Shown here piece after piece: positions 32,291 through 41,578 of a stretch of DNA of 64,000 bases. Positions within the stretch are counted from its first letter, which is position 1; each line of letters opens with the position of its first letter. The position numbers and the translations under genes are program-made. Source of the DNA: Hyphomicrobiales bacterium (GTDB lineage: Bacteria > Pseudomonadota > Alphaproteobacteria > Rhizobiales > Aestuariivirgaceae); assembly GCA_016710435.1 (NCBI GenBank), contig JADJVV010000001.1, forward strand, positions 2,874,501 to 2,938,500, in the 5' to 3' direction. The notes beneath the pieces are model-generated. The model searched no databases and had not been told where the DNA came from. It worked only from the letters and a program-made list of their open reading frames with translations.

Positions 32291-33589
32291 TTAGCCCCGC
32301 GAACCCATGGGCACGTAGTCGCGGCGGGTGGGGCCAGTGTAGAGCTGGCGCGGACGGCCAATCTTCTGGTTCGGCTCCTCGATCATTTCCTTCCACTGCG
32401 AAATCCAGCCCACGGTGCGGGCCAGCGCGAAGAGCACGGTGAACATGCTCACGGGGAAACCCATGGCGCGCAGGATGATGCCGGAATAGAAATCCACATT
32501 CGGATAGAGCTTGCGCGAGATGAAATATTCATCCGACAGCGCCACCTTCTCCAGTTCCTGCGCCACCTGCAGCAGCGGGTCTTCCACGAGGCCCAACTGG
32601 TCAAACACTTCCTTGGCGGTGGCCTGCATGATCTTGGCGCGCGGATCGTAGTTCTTGTACACGCGATGCCCGAAGCCCATCAGGCGCACGTTGGAGTTCT
32701 TGTCCTTCACCTTGGAGATGAAGTCCGGAATGTTCTCGGGCCGGCCAATTTCCGACAGCATCTTGAGGGCGGCCTCGTTGGCGCCGCCATGCGCCGGGCC
32801 CCACAGGCAGGCGATGCCCGCGGAAATGCAGGCGAAGGGGTTGGCACCCGACGAGCCCGCAAGACGCACGGTGGACGTGGAGGCGTTCTGCTCATGGTCG
32901 GCGTGCAGCACGAAGATACGGTCCATGGCGCGTGCCATCACCGGGTTCACCTTGTACTCCTCGCACGGCACGGCAAAGCACATGTGCAGGAAGTTCGCTG
33001 CATAGGAGAGGTCGTTCTTCGGATAAACGAAGGGCTGGCCGATGTGATACTTGTAGGCCATGGCCGCAATCGTCGGCAGCTTGGCGATCATGCGGTGCGA
33101 GGCGATTTCGCGCTGGCGCGGATCGTTGATGTCAACCGAGTCGTGATAGAAAGCCGAGAGCGCGCCCACCACCGCGACCATGACCGCCATCGGATGCGCG
33201 TCACGGCGGAAGCCGCGGAAAAGAAGCGCCATCTGCTCATGCACCATGGTGTGGCGTGTGATGGTGTTTTCAAACTTCTGCCGTTCCGCAGGCGTGGGCA
33301 ATTCACCGTAGAGCAGCAGATAGCAGGTCTCGATGAAGTCACCTTGTTCGGCCAGTTGCTCGATAGGGTAGCCGCGATAGAGAAGTACGCCTGCATCGCC
33401 ATCGATGTAGGTGATGGTGGATTCGCAGGAGGCCGTGGAGGTGAAGCCGGGATCGAAGGTGAACGCCTTCGTTTCCTTGTAGAGTGATGCGATATCGATC
33501 ACATCCGGCCCGATTGAACCGGAGTGGACGGGCAGCGTCACCGTCTTGCCATCAAATTCCAGCTTGGCGGTCTTTTTGCTCTCGGCCAT
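32291..33589 (-). CDS. gltA: Citrate synthase
   Basis: 432 residues of the type II hexameric class. It has DPGFTSTASCESTITYIDGD, LLYRGYPIEQLAE, the active-site His region LHADHEQNASTSTVR and WGPAHGGANEA, MGFGHRVYKNYDPRA, and a catalytic Asp region in PNVDFYSGIIL. It condenses acetyl-CoA and oxaloacetate, entering the TCA cycle. ATG 33589 is preferred (GGGAG 6 bp upstream); a GTG one codon earlier is possible. It is convergent with fabZ. Confidence 0.98.
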   Translation of the reverse strand: MAESKKTAKLEFDGKTVTLPVHSGSIGPDVIDIASLYKETKAFTFDPGFTSTASCESTITYIDGDAGVLLYRGYPIEQLAEQGDFIETCYLLLYGELPTPAERQKFENTITRHTMVHEQMALLFRGFRRDAHPMAVMVAVVGALSAFYHDSVDINDPRQREIASHRMIAKLPTIAAMAYKYHIGQPFVYPKNDLSYAANFLHMCFAVPCEEYKVNPVMARAMDRIFVLHADHEQNASTSTVRLAGSSGANPFACISAGIACLWGPAHGGANEAALKMLSEIGRPENIPDFISKVKDKNSNVRLMGFGHRVYKNYDPRAKIMQATAKEVFDQLGLVEDPLLQVAQELEKVALSDEYFISRKLYPNVDFYSGIILRAMGFPVSMFTVLFALARTVGWISQWKEMIEEPNQKIGRPRQLYTGPTRRDYVPMGSRG

Positions 33590-33613
33590 CACGGACTCCC
33601 ACTTGTTCGGCAG

Positions 33614-33642
33614 ACACTATTGCGGCGCACCAAAAAGGTCAA
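33614..33642 (-). promoter_or_regulatory. Sigma-70 promoter of gltA
   Basis: On the minus strand: TTGACC (33642-33637), 17-bp spacer, TAGTGT (33619-33614). The start point would be about 20 bp upstream of the gltA ATG. Confidence 0.5.
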
Positions 33643-33702
33643 CCTTGCTGCACTATTTGCGACTTTGGAACGATAAAGCGTCGCATTTGATACGCGCCAG
33701 GG

Positions 33703-35127
33703 TCAAGTGGCGGCGTGGTCTGCAATGCGGGCGAGCGCTTCTTCCCGTCCCAGGACTTCGAGCACATCAAAGATGCCGGGAGAGGTGGAAGTTCCCGTGA
33801 GAGCAGCGCGGAGCGGCTGTGCGAATTTGCCGAGCTTGATTCCTGTCTGTTCGGCATGAGCCTTCACCGCAGCCTCCAGCACCGGGGCCGACCACGCGGA
33901 TGCGCCGTCGAGGACCGGCTGCAGGGCCGCAAGTGCGGCCTGTCCGCCATCGGCCAGAATCTGCTTCGCCTTGTCATCCATGGGCAGGGGACGCCGCACA
34001 TAGAGGAAGGCCGCGCCCTTCAGCAGTTCCACCAGTGTCTTGGCGCGCTCCTTGAGACCGGGCATGGCATGCAGCAACTTGGCCTTCATCGCATCGTCGG
34101 TCTGCGCCAGAAGCTCCGGCCCACCTTCGGCGTAGGGCATGAAGGCGAGCAGGTGGTTCAACAACTCCGCATCCGGCGTGTGGCGGATGTAGTGGCCATT
34201 GAGATTCTCCAGCTTGGCGAAATCGAAGCGCGACGCCGACTTGCCCAGCGCCCCCAGATCGAACCATTCCACCAGCTGCCCGGTGGAGAAGATCTCATCG
34301 TCGCCGTGGCTCCAGCCCAGGCGTGCGAGATAGTTGCGCAGGGCCGCGGGCAGATAGCCCATGGCACGATAGGCCTCCACACCCAACGCACCATGGCGCT
34401 TGGAGAGCTTCGCGCCGTCCGGCCCGTGGATCAGCGGCACGTGGGTCATGGACGGCACGCTCCAACCCATGGCGAGATAGATCTGCGTCTGCCGCGCTGC
34501 ATTGGTGAGATGATCGACGCCGCGGATGATGTGCGTGATGCCCATGTCATGGTCGTCCACCACGACAGACAGATTGTAGGTGGGATTGCCATCCGAACGC
34601 AGGATGATGAGATCGTCGAGATCCTTGTTGGGAATGACAACGCGGCCCTGTGCCTGGTCGTCGATCACCGTCTCGCCCTCCTGCGGCGCACGGAAGCGGA
34701 TCACGGGCTTCACGCCAGCGGGAGCGGTGGAAGGATCGCGGTCGCGCCACGTGCCATCATAGCGGATAGGCCGCTTCTCGGCTTCCGCCTTGGCGCGCAT
34801 TGCCTCCAGGTCCTGCGGCGAGCAGTAGCAGTAATAGGCCTTGCCGCGCTTCAGCAGCTCGTGTGCCACTTCGCGGTGACGCTCTGCGCGGGCGAACTGC
34901 GACACCGCATCGCCGTCCCAGGTGAGGCCAAGCCAGGTGAGGCCGTCAAGGATCGCGGTCACGGCCGCATCAGTGGAGCGTTCGCGGTCAGTGTCTTCGA
35001 TGCGCAACAGCATCTTGCCGTCGCGGCCCCGCGAATAGGCCCAGTTGAACAGTGCCGTGCGCGCGCCCCCGATGTGAAGGAAGCCAGTGGGCGAGGGTGC
35101 AAAACGAGTGATCACGGGCGATGACAT
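33703..35127 (-). CDS. gltX: Glutamyl-tRNA synthetase
   Basis: 474 residues of class I aminoacyl-tRNA synthetase: HIGH-type motif FAPSPTGFLHIGGARTALFN, four Cys/His-containing connective region (YYCYCSPQDLEAMR), VVVDDHDMGITHIIRG, and the KMSKS-type loop DGAKLSKRHGA. It charges tRNA-Glu; such a tRNA lies at 59725 in this window. It is divergent from comEC with 47 bp between starts, as in rhizobia. Confidence 0.98.
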   Translation of the reverse strand: MSSPVITRFAPSPTGFLHIGGARTALFNWAYSRGRDGKMLLRIEDTDRERSTDAAVTAILDGLTWLGLTWDGDAVSQFARAERHREVAHELLKRGKAYYCYCSPQDLEAMRAKAEAEKRPIRYDGTWRDRDPSTAPAGVKPVIRFRAPQEGETVIDDQAQGRVVIPNKDLDDLIILRSDGNPTYNLSVVVDDHDMGITHIIRGVDHLTNAARQTQIYLAMGWSVPSMTHVPLIHGPDGAKLSKRHGALGVEAYRAMGYLPAALRNYLARLGWSHGDDEIFSTGQLVEWFDLGALGKSASRFDFAKLENLNGHYIRHTPDAELLNHLLAFMPYAEGGPELLAQTDDAMKAKLLHAMPGLKERAKTLVELLKGAAFLYVRRPLPMDDKAKQILADGGQAALAALQPVLDGASAWSAPVLEAAVKAHAEQTGIKLGKFAQPLRAALTGTSTSPGIFDVLEVLGREEALARIADHAAT

Positions 35128-35174
35128 GTACGCCTAATTCCTTGTAGCCTTGGTCGTCAGGGGGTGGGGCAGCA

Positions 35175-37328
35175 ATGGCCGTTGTGGAGCCGGATAGCAC
35201 AGGGTCCGTGGCCGTCAAAGGCCATGCACGGATGGCGGCTGCCATGGCGTCCTGGCGCAGCGCCGCCGCGCGGATCGGCGAAATCGAGGGCGCGCGCCTC
35301 ACGGTGTGGACGCCCATGCTGCTGGTCGCCGGAATCTGGGGCTACTTCGCCCTGGCGCACGAACCGGGTTGGCCGCTGGTAGTGTCGCTGGCCGTCTGTG
35401 CTGGTGCCCTCGCGCTGCGCTTCCGCCACATCCCGACGCTCGTGGCCGTCGCCCTCATCTTCATGGGCTTCGTGGGCGCAGACCTGCGCACCGCATGGGT
35501 AAGCACGCCGCTGTTGCGCGCTTATGTTCCGGGTGCCACCATCACAGGTCGGCTGCGCGATGTGGACCGCCCCAGCGCCAAGCGCCTCACGCTCGTCGTC
35601 GATGTGGAAACGGCGAGCGGATTGCCGCCGGAGGAAGTGCCGCGCCGCGTACGCCTCACCGTGACGGGCCAGATGGACACGCCGCAGATCGGCGACCGTG
35701 TCAGTGGCACCGCCATGCTGTTGCCGCTGCCGCTGCCCGTTTCACCGGGCGCATTTGACTATGGCCGCAGCCTGTTCTTCGAGTCGATCGGCGCCACAGG
35801 ACGCTTCACCGCGCCTCCGACCGTGGAGAAGGGAGACGTGCCCCTGCGCTATCAGTTGCGCCGGAGCCTGCATGGTCTTCGCGCCACCATCGGTGCGCGC
35901 GTGGCGGCCGTGATCGAGGGGCCTTTGGGCTCATTCGCCGATGCGCTCATCACCGGCGAGCGGGCACGCATCCCGAAGGCCATGAATGCAAGCCTGCAGG
36001 CCTCTGGCCTGTTCCACATCCTCTCGATCTCCGGCCTGCACATGGCCATGGTAGCGGGCACGTCCTTCTGGCTGGTGCGGGCACTGCTGGCGCTCTCGCC
36101 AGCACTGGCGCTGCGGCGGCCGATCAAGAAATGGGCGGCGGGTGCGGCCCTTGTTGTTGGCGGCTTCTACATGTTGCTGGCCGATGGAGGTGCCGCAACG
36201 GAACGCTCCTTCATCATGATCGCCGTCATGTTCTTTGCCGTGATGGTGGACCGTCCGGCAATCTCCCTGCACAATCTCGCGGTGGCGGCGGTCTTCATCC
36301 TGCTGTTCTCGCCCGAACAGGCGGTTGCCGCCAGTTTCCAGATGTCGTTCCTTGCCGTCATGGGCCTCGCTGCCTTCTTTGAATGGTGGAGCCTTCGCAT
36401 GCCCCGCGCCGCACCTGCCACGGCGGGACGTTTGTGGCGCTGGATGTGGAAGCTGGTGCATCTGGCGCTCACCTCACTTGCCGCCTCACTCATTGCAGGC
36501 GGACTGTCGAGCATTCCCGCCGCCCACCACTTCGGCCGGCTCGCGCTCTACAGCGTGGTCAGCAATGCCCTGGCCTTGCCGGTCGCCAGTGTCGCTGTGA
36601 TGCCCATGGCCTTGTTGGCAGTGCTGCTGATGCCCTTCGGACTTGAGGCGCTTCCCCTGATGGTGATGGAACAGGGGTTGCGCGTCGTCATGGCGATTTC
36701 CGATTGGGTGGCAAGCTGGCCCAATGCGGGCCTCGCCATGCCGCTGCTGAGTGCGGAAGCGGCGGCGGCACTGTCCTTCGCGGCGGCCTTCCTCGCCATG
36801 CCACGAAGCGCGCTCCGCTGGCTCTCCTTGCCATTGCTGGCCATCGGGATCGCACTGGTCTGGCAGCAGTCCTCGCCGGATGTCCTGGTGGAAGAACGGA
36901 CACAGACGGCGGCCGCTGTCGATCAAACCGGCTATCTGGTGCCGCTGCCCGACAAGCGCGGGCGCTTCTCCGTCAACAAGTGGCTGCTGGCACGCGGGCA
37001 GAACCAGAAAGCGGCCGACGCCGCCAAATGGCCCTTGTGGACCTGCGACGCAAGCCAATGCCGGGCCACGGTAAAGGGGAGGGACGTGGTGTTCCTGCGC
37101 GAGACGGCAGCCCCCATCAAGCCGTGCCCGCGCGCCGCAGTCATCATCGCGCAATATCCGTTGCGCCGCCGCTGCAAGGGAACGCTCGCCACGATTGACC
37201 GCTTCGATGTCTGGCGGCAGGGCGCCCATGCCCTGACATTCACCCCGCAAGGCGTGGAGGTGGCGACGGCCCGCGGCGCACAGGGAGACCGCGCCTGGCG
37301 CGTCTGGCCCCGCCCGCGGCTGAAATAG
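35175..37328 (+). CDS. comEC: ComEC/Rec2-family DNA uptake channel
   Basis: 717 residues: DUF4131 N-terminal region (about 30-200), competence membrane domain with GERARIPKAMNASLQASGLF and HILSISGLHMAMVAG, and about ten helices. The C-terminal ~150 residues (from about 570) are soluble. They correspond to the metallo-beta-lactamase region, but I see no HxHxDH motif, so the nuclease part is probably degenerate, as in many alphaproteobacteria. The family transports single-stranded DNA across the inner membrane. Relatives carry lexA next; here a chorismate mutase follows. Confidence 0.93.
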   Translation: MAVVEPDSTGSVAVKGHARMAAAMASWRSAAARIGEIEGARLTVWTPMLLVAGIWGYFALAHEPGWPLVVSLAVCAGALALRFRHIPTLVAVALIFMGFVGADLRTAWVSTPLLRAYVPGATITGRLRDVDRPSAKRLTLVVDVETASGLPPEEVPRRVRLTVTGQMDTPQIGDRVSGTAMLLPLPLPVSPGAFDYGRSLFFESIGATGRFTAPPTVEKGDVPLRYQLRRSLHGLRATIGARVAAVIEGPLGSFADALITGERARIPKAMNASLQASGLFHILSISGLHMAMVAGTSFWLVRALLALSPALALRRPIKKWAAGAALVVGGFYMLLADGGAATERSFIMIAVMFFAVMVDRPAISLHNLAVAAVFILLFSPEQAVAASFQMSFLAVMGLAAFFEWWSLRMPRAAPATAGRLWRWMWKLVHLALTSLAASLIAGGLSSIPAAHHFGRLALYSVVSNALALPVASVAVMPMALLAVLLMPFGLEALPLMVMEQGLRVVMAISDWVASWPNAGLAMPLLSAEAAAALSFAAAFLAMPRSALRWLSLPLLAIGIALVWQQSSPDVLVEERTQTAAAVDQTGYLVPLPDKRGRFSVNKWLLARGQNQKAADAAKWPLWTCDASQCRATVKGRDVVFLRETAAPIKPCPRAAVIIAQYPLRRRCKGTLATIDRFDVWRQGAHALTFTPQGVEVATARGAQGDRAWRVWPRPRLK

Positions 37329-37414
37329 TTTCGCAGTTGTATTCTGGGACGGATTGGCACATTGCGGCGTCGCGCCGAACCCGCCACGAGGTGGTTCGCA
37401 AACGAGGACATGAC

Positions 37415-37705
37415 ATGATCGCCACTCCGCCGGACCTGCTGAAGCTGCGCCGCGAAATCGACCGCGTGGACAGCGAACTCGTGCAGGTGCTGGCGCGCCG
37501 CCAGAAGATCGTGGAACAGGTGATCGCCATCAAGGAACGCGATGGACTCCCTGCCTTCATTCCGGAACGGATCGAGGAAGTACTGGAGGGCGTCTCGCGT
37601 CAGGCCGAAGCAGCAGGCCTCTCGCCCGATCTTGCCCGCACGCTGTGGAAGGGCATGATCGACTGGTTCGTGGCCTTCGAGGAAAAACAGCTTAAAGAGT
37701 CATGA
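37415..37705 (+). CDS. Chorismate mutase (AroQ type)
   Basis: 96 residues of all-helical AroQ fold: LLKLRREIDRVDSELVQVLARR (first helix with substrate-binding Arg), KIVEQVIAIKERDGLP and EEVLEGVSRQAEAAGLSPDL, with LWKGMIDWFVAFEE at the end. It converts chorismate to prephenate for Phe/Tyr synthesis; an isochorismate-pyruvate lyase (PchB-like) is a possible alternative. GAGGA 6 bp upstream fixes ATG 37415. The stop overlaps the stop of the convergent M48 peptidase gene by 6 bp. Confidence 0.9.
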   Translation: MIATPPDLLKLRREIDRVDSELVQVLARRQKIVEQVIAIKERDGLPAFIPERIEEVLEGVSRQAEAAGLSPDLARTLWKGMIDWFVAFEEKQLKES

Positions 37706-38794
37706 TCCGCAGACCGACTTGAGGGCTTTGAATTGCTCCGGGGTCATCACCTCCACGGGCAGGCGGCCCGGCGGCAGCGGCACGATGTTCTTGATGCGGT
37801 CTTCCGTTCCCGGATGGGTTGAAAAGACATTCCCCAGCTTGTCCAGCGCCGAGGGCTGCTTCGCAGCGGGCGTGGAGGAATTGCTGTCCTTGAGAATCTT
37901 CTCGAAGAAAGTGCGGAGACCCATGGGGTTGATGCTGGCCTTGTCCATCGTGTCACGCGCATAGGCGTCCGCCTCGCGTTCGGCATCGCGGGAATAGCGG
38001 AGCAGGGCTGCAAGCGCCGCCATGTTGCTGGTGAAATCTCCGCCGTTGCTGCCGGTCATCACGCTGATCAACACCTGCATGCCCGTGATGCGCACCAGTT
38101 GCGCCTCCGGATGGCGGTGCGCCACATGACCCGCTTCATGGGCGAGAACGCCCGCGATTTCCTCCGGCGTATCTGCCTTCTCCAGGATGCCGCGCGTGAA
38201 GATGATCTTGCCACCGGGTGCCGCGAAGGCATTGACCAGCGCCATGTCGTAGATTTCCATGGCGATGGGCGGCAGGTCGGGATTGCCCTGCGCAATGGCG
38301 GCGATCAGTGCGGATTTGGCCGCTTCCGCCTCCGCAGTGGAACAGAGCCGCGCACCGCTGACCAGTCCCTTGACCACCTGTTCCCCCACGCGGTTTCGCC
38401 ACGCCTCGGGCAACACAAATGCAACCCTTTGCGGCAAGAACGACACCAGCACATAGCCGATAGCCGCCAATGCCACTACGCCGCCCAGCGTCCACATCGC
38501 CACCTGGCGAAGATGGACCCAGGAATAGCCGCCGCGCAGGTGCTTGTGGTCCGCCACGAGTCTCTGGACGAAGGCCTCGTCACGGATCACCAGCCGCGCA
38601 CCCGGCCGGGAATGATGCGTGATACGGAAGGGCTGCCCGGGCGAGGGCGGATCGACCGGATGCAGGCCCGCGACGCTCCAGCGTGTTTCGGCAACGTCAG
38701 GACCGGAAAAAACAAGCTCGTTCGCTTCCGCACTGAGCATGATGGCGCGGTCGCGGGCGGATTCTCCATCGAAATATGTGGCCGGTATCGACAT
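37700..38794 (-). CDS. M48-family metallopeptidase, membrane-anchored
   Basis: 364 residues: N-terminal beta-rich domain (YFDGESARDRAIMLSAEANEL), one transmembrane helix (WTLGGVVALAAIGYVLVSFL, about 101-120), then an M48 domain with zinc motif HEAGH (219-223) and third ligand in AEREADAYA (Glu272 or Glu274). It is probably a periplasm-facing protease of the YcaL/BepA/Oma1 group. Start ATG 38794 overlaps the stop of the DUF898 gene (TGATG), so the two are coupled. Confidence 0.92.
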   Translation of the reverse strand: MSIPATYFDGESARDRAIMLSAEANELVFSGPDVAETRWSVAGLHPVDPPSPGQPFRITHHSRPGARLVIRDEAFVQRLVADHKHLRGGYSWVHLRQVAMWTLGGVVALAAIGYVLVSFLPQRVAFVLPEAWRNRVGEQVVKGLVSGARLCSTAEAEAAKSALIAAIAQGNPDLPPIAMEIYDMALVNAFAAPGGKIIFTRGILEKADTPEEIAGVLAHEAGHVAHRHPEAQLVRITGMQVLISVMTGSNGGDFTSNMAALAALLRYSRDAEREADAYARDTMDKASINPMGLRTFFEKILKDSNSSTPAAKQPSALDKLGNVFSTHPGTEDRIKNIVPLPPGRLPVEVMTPEQFKALKSVCGS

Positions 38795-39912
38795 CACAGA
38801 CCTCCGACATCGAAGGCGTCCGCAAGACCCTCGCCACGCTTGTCCAGCGGCACCTGCGATTGCCGGATGCGGTCCACGTCAATCATGCCCTGCAGCGAAA
38901 GGCGGTCCACGACAAAGCGCACCAGACGCTGGTTGATGAAGGGCCAGCCGATGCCAAGGGTGAAGATGAGGATCAGGATGTTGACCACGCTGAGCCAGAT
39001 CACCGACCCGGCCGAGGCATCGAGGGAAAACTGCGCGCCGTCGAAGCGCGTGTAGGCCGCGAAGGTGCGCAGTTCGCGCGCGATGTAGATCGACCACAGC
39101 ATGGGGATGATGAGCGCCGTCAACACCAGGAAGACAGCGAGGCCGATGAAGACGTAAGCGACGATCTCCGCCGGCTTGGAAAGTTCACTGGGGCCGGTGA
39201 AAAAATCCTGCAGCGCCTGGGATCCGGCGATGGTGATGACAGCCAGCACCACGGCCCCGACGAGGGCTGCGCAGGACAGGATCCAGCAGACCGCATAGGT
39301 GGGATAGAGGGGGCCGGCACGGCCCTTGAACTTGAAGGCGGCATCGCCGAAGCGCATGTCGTTGGTCATCTGCTCTTGCAGCACCGTATTCATGACCGGC
39401 GTGGCCCAGCCCAGTGACATGCCCTTGGCGAGGAGCGAGCCGAAATACAGAAGGCTGTAGGTCATGGCCGATCCCGCCAGCGTGCCCCGGATGCCTCGCC
39501 ACTGGGTGCGCGACAGCTGGTACTTGCGCGCTTTGTAGATGGCAAAGCCCCAGAAGATGTAGATCGCAAAGATGATGATCATCTGCGGAATGATGAGAAG
39601 CGGCGAGTCCGGCCCGTACATGAGACTGATTCCCCCCGTCACCAACACGATGGGCAGAACGAGGAAGACGAACACCATCAGCGCCCCCATGAACAGTTCC
39701 TTGCCTCGCCCGGTGTATTCCAGCGGTTCGCCGTTGACATGGACGCAAGACCAGATGTGCTTGCGCACATTCGTCTTGGCCCAGAACCGGTAGATCGAGA
39801 AGGTAAGCACCGACAGCAGGAAATTGACGATCGTCAGTTTCAGCAGGCCCGCCCGGGGGACATAGGTGAAGGTCAGGCGTTCTGGCGCGGACGGCGGAAG
39901 GGATTCGGTCAT
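38794..39912 (-). CDS. DUF898 (YjgN-type) membrane protein
   Basis: 372 residues. The hallmark is FLLSVLTFSIYRFWAKTNVRKHIWSC, repeated in degenerate form later (NILILIFTLGIGWPFINQR), with about nine membrane helices and RTQWRGIRGTLAG. The function is unknown; it is coupled to the M48 peptidase, an association seen for YjgN-like genes. ATG 39912 gives MTESLPPSAPERLTF; its ribosome site is poor. Confidence 0.9.
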   Translation of the reverse strand: MTESLPPSAPERLTFTYVPRAGLLKLTIVNFLLSVLTFSIYRFWAKTNVRKHIWSCVHVNGEPLEYTGRGKELFMGALMVFVFLVLPIVLVTGGISLMYGPDSPLLIIPQMIIIFAIYIFWGFAIYKARKYQLSRTQWRGIRGTLAGSAMTYSLLYFGSLLAKGMSLGWATPVMNTVLQEQMTNDMRFGDAAFKFKGRAGPLYPTYAVCWILSCAALVGAVVLAVITIAGSQALQDFFTGPSELSKPAEIVAYVFIGLAVFLVLTALIIPMLWSIYIARELRTFAAYTRFDGAQFSLDASAGSVIWLSVVNILILIFTLGIGWPFINQRLVRFVVDRLSLQGMIDVDRIRQSQVPLDKRGEGLADAFDVGGL

Positions 39913-40231
39913 GGGGAGGGCTCGCAAATCAATGCGCGCAGTCTTCCAACCGCAGGCCAAGCCGTCAACCCATGGTTACAGTCACAGCCCTTGTGTCTTT
40001 CTTGCAACAGTTAACCAATATGTGAAAGCGAGGGAACCCGCCCCGAATTCCTTGCCATGATCCGCCGCAATTGCTGCGTACGCCGCAAAGCGTGATGCGT
40101 CGGGCCCCGATCAAAGTTCCGCCCAGATTCGGTCTGCATCCGGCAATGGTTCAGTCGCTTTTGCCGGGTATTGGAAGTGGAATCAGGTGGCCGGGAATCC
40201 GGAACATCATGTGCGGAGTGACAATTAGATC
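39913..40231. other. 319-bp divergent intergenic region, nothing definite
   Basis: Lies between the DUF898 gene (leftward) and the Sel1-repeat gene (rightward), so it should contain two promoters. I found no confident -35/-10 pair and no RNA gene. A GTTAAC at about 40010 and an AT-richer patch around 40000-40025 are the only promoter-like parts. Confidence 0.5.
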
Positions 40232-41146
40232 GTGATCGGGTTGCGGGCAGGCGCTGGATTGAAAGCGGGTAGGTGGGTGCACCTCGGCACGCTTCTGCTG
40301 CTTGTTTGGGCTGCAATTGCTGCCCTTCACGCCCCGGCCTTCGCCCAGGAAGAACCCAGCGAGGAGGACCGTTCCGGCTTCTTCCGCTACCTGCAGGCGG
40401 TGCCGCAGGTGAGACTGCCCAAACTTGATCTCGTCCCGTTCTGGACGGATGACCTCAAGAAAGGCCGCAAGGCCTACAACAAGGGCGATTATGGCAGGGC
40501 CTTCAAGTTCTTTGGCCGCGCCTCGGAAGACGGCAACTCCGTCGCCGACTGGTATCTCGGCCACATGTACCGGCTGGGCCGGGGCGTATCGGCGAGCGAT
40601 GCCATGGCCTACAGCTACTACCAGCGTGTGGCCGAAAATTTCGATCCCGACGAGCCCGACCACAAACGCCTCCAGATCATGGTCGATAGCCAGATCTGGA
40701 TTGCCTATTACATCCGCCATGGCGTGCCGGAAGCCGGCATCAAGGCCGATCCGGGGCGTGCCGCCCGCGTCTATCTCCGCCTCGCCTCCACCTATGGCCA
40801 TCCAGAAGCGAGCTTTGCGCTGGGTGTCATGAGCCTGAAGGGCGAGGGCATGAAGAAGAACCCGCAGCAGGGCCTGAAATGGCTCACCGCGGCCGCCCGC
40901 AAGCGCCACCCAGGTGCACAAGCCTACCTGGGCGATCTCTACTGGCGCGGCAATGCCGTGAAACAGGATCAGGTGCGCGCCCTCATGTGGTATGTGCTGG
41001 CCTCGCAGACGGCCAATCCGTCCGAAGACCGCAAGATCATCGAGCGCTACAACGAGTTGAACAGCGCGCTGGAGGAAGACGAGCGTCTGGAAGCTGAAGC
41101 CCGCGCCCGCGTCTGGGCCGACCAGTATCCCGCCCCGTCGCAATAG
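40232..41146 (+). CDS. Secreted Sel1/TPR-repeat protein
   Basis: 304 residues with a signal peptide (LGTLLLLVWAAIAALHAPAFA, cut before QEEPSEED) and Sel1-like repeats: YGRAFKFFGRASEDGNSVADWYLGHMYRLG, PEASFALGVMSLKGEGM, PGAQAYLGDLYWRGNAV (each read in part). Such solenoids mediate protein contacts in the periplasm. Start GTG 40232 is uncertain; the signal peptide favours it, but GGAG is 14 bp away. Confidence 0.85.
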   Translation: MIGLRAGAGLKAGRWVHLGTLLLLVWAAIAALHAPAFAQEEPSEEDRSGFFRYLQAVPQVRLPKLDLVPFWTDDLKKGRKAYNKGDYGRAFKFFGRASEDGNSVADWYLGHMYRLGRGVSASDAMAYSYYQRVAENFDPDEPDHKRLQIMVDSQIWIAYYIRHGVPEAGIKADPGRAARVYLRLASTYGHPEASFALGVMSLKGEGMKKNPQQGLKWLTAAARKRHPGAQAYLGDLYWRGNAVKQDQVRALMWYVLASQTANPSEDRKIIERYNELNSALEEDERLEAEARARVWADQYPAPSQ

Positions 41147-41153
41147 GCTGCCC

Positions 41154-41531
41154 TCAATCGTGGCGTGACGGCCGCGTCCAGATATAGACACCAACCGCCG
41201 CCATGATGCCCGCCGCCACGGCAGGAACCCACAGGATACTGCTCCAGAAGAACAGTACGGCGGCGGCGCCAAGCATCATCGCCGTAGCCAGCATCTTGGC
41301 GCGCAAGGGAATGACGCCATGGTCCTGCCAGTCGCGGATGTAAGGGCCTGCTGTCGGATGATTGCGGATCTTCTCGGCAAGCTCCGGTGAGGCTTTGCTG
41401 AAGGCCCAAACTGCCACGATGAGGAAGGGCGTGGTCGGCAAAATGGGGAGGGCGATGCCCACAAGCCCAAGCAGGACACTGATCCAACCCAAGGCAAGAA
41501 AGAACGGTTTCGCGAAGCGGTTGGCACTCAT
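41154..41531 (-). CDS. DUF454 (YbaN-type) small membrane protein
   Basis: 125 residues with the family signature FLALGWISVLLGLVGIALPI, LPTTPFLIVAVWAFSKASPEL, and the loop HPTAGPYIRDWQDHGVIPLRAK. There are about four membrane helices. The function is unknown; a YbaN homologue has been linked to haem uptake in some bacteria. It is convergent with the Sel1 gene (7-bp gap). No clear ribosome site was seen upstream. Confidence 0.9.
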   Translation of the reverse strand: MSANRFAKPFFLALGWISVLLGLVGIALPILPTTPFLIVAVWAFSKASPELAEKIRNHPTAGPYIRDWQDHGVIPLRAKMLATAMMLGAAAVLFFWSSILWVPAVAAGIMAAVGVYIWTRPSRHD

Positions 41532-41578
41532 TGTGGGGGATGCTTGCACTGGCCTGCCGAATAATGCAATCACGTGAG

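Noticed and set aside
33715..35124. 469-codon plus-strand open frame over gltX
   Set aside because: gltX on the minus strand carries all class I synthetase motifs; this frame is a composition shadow.
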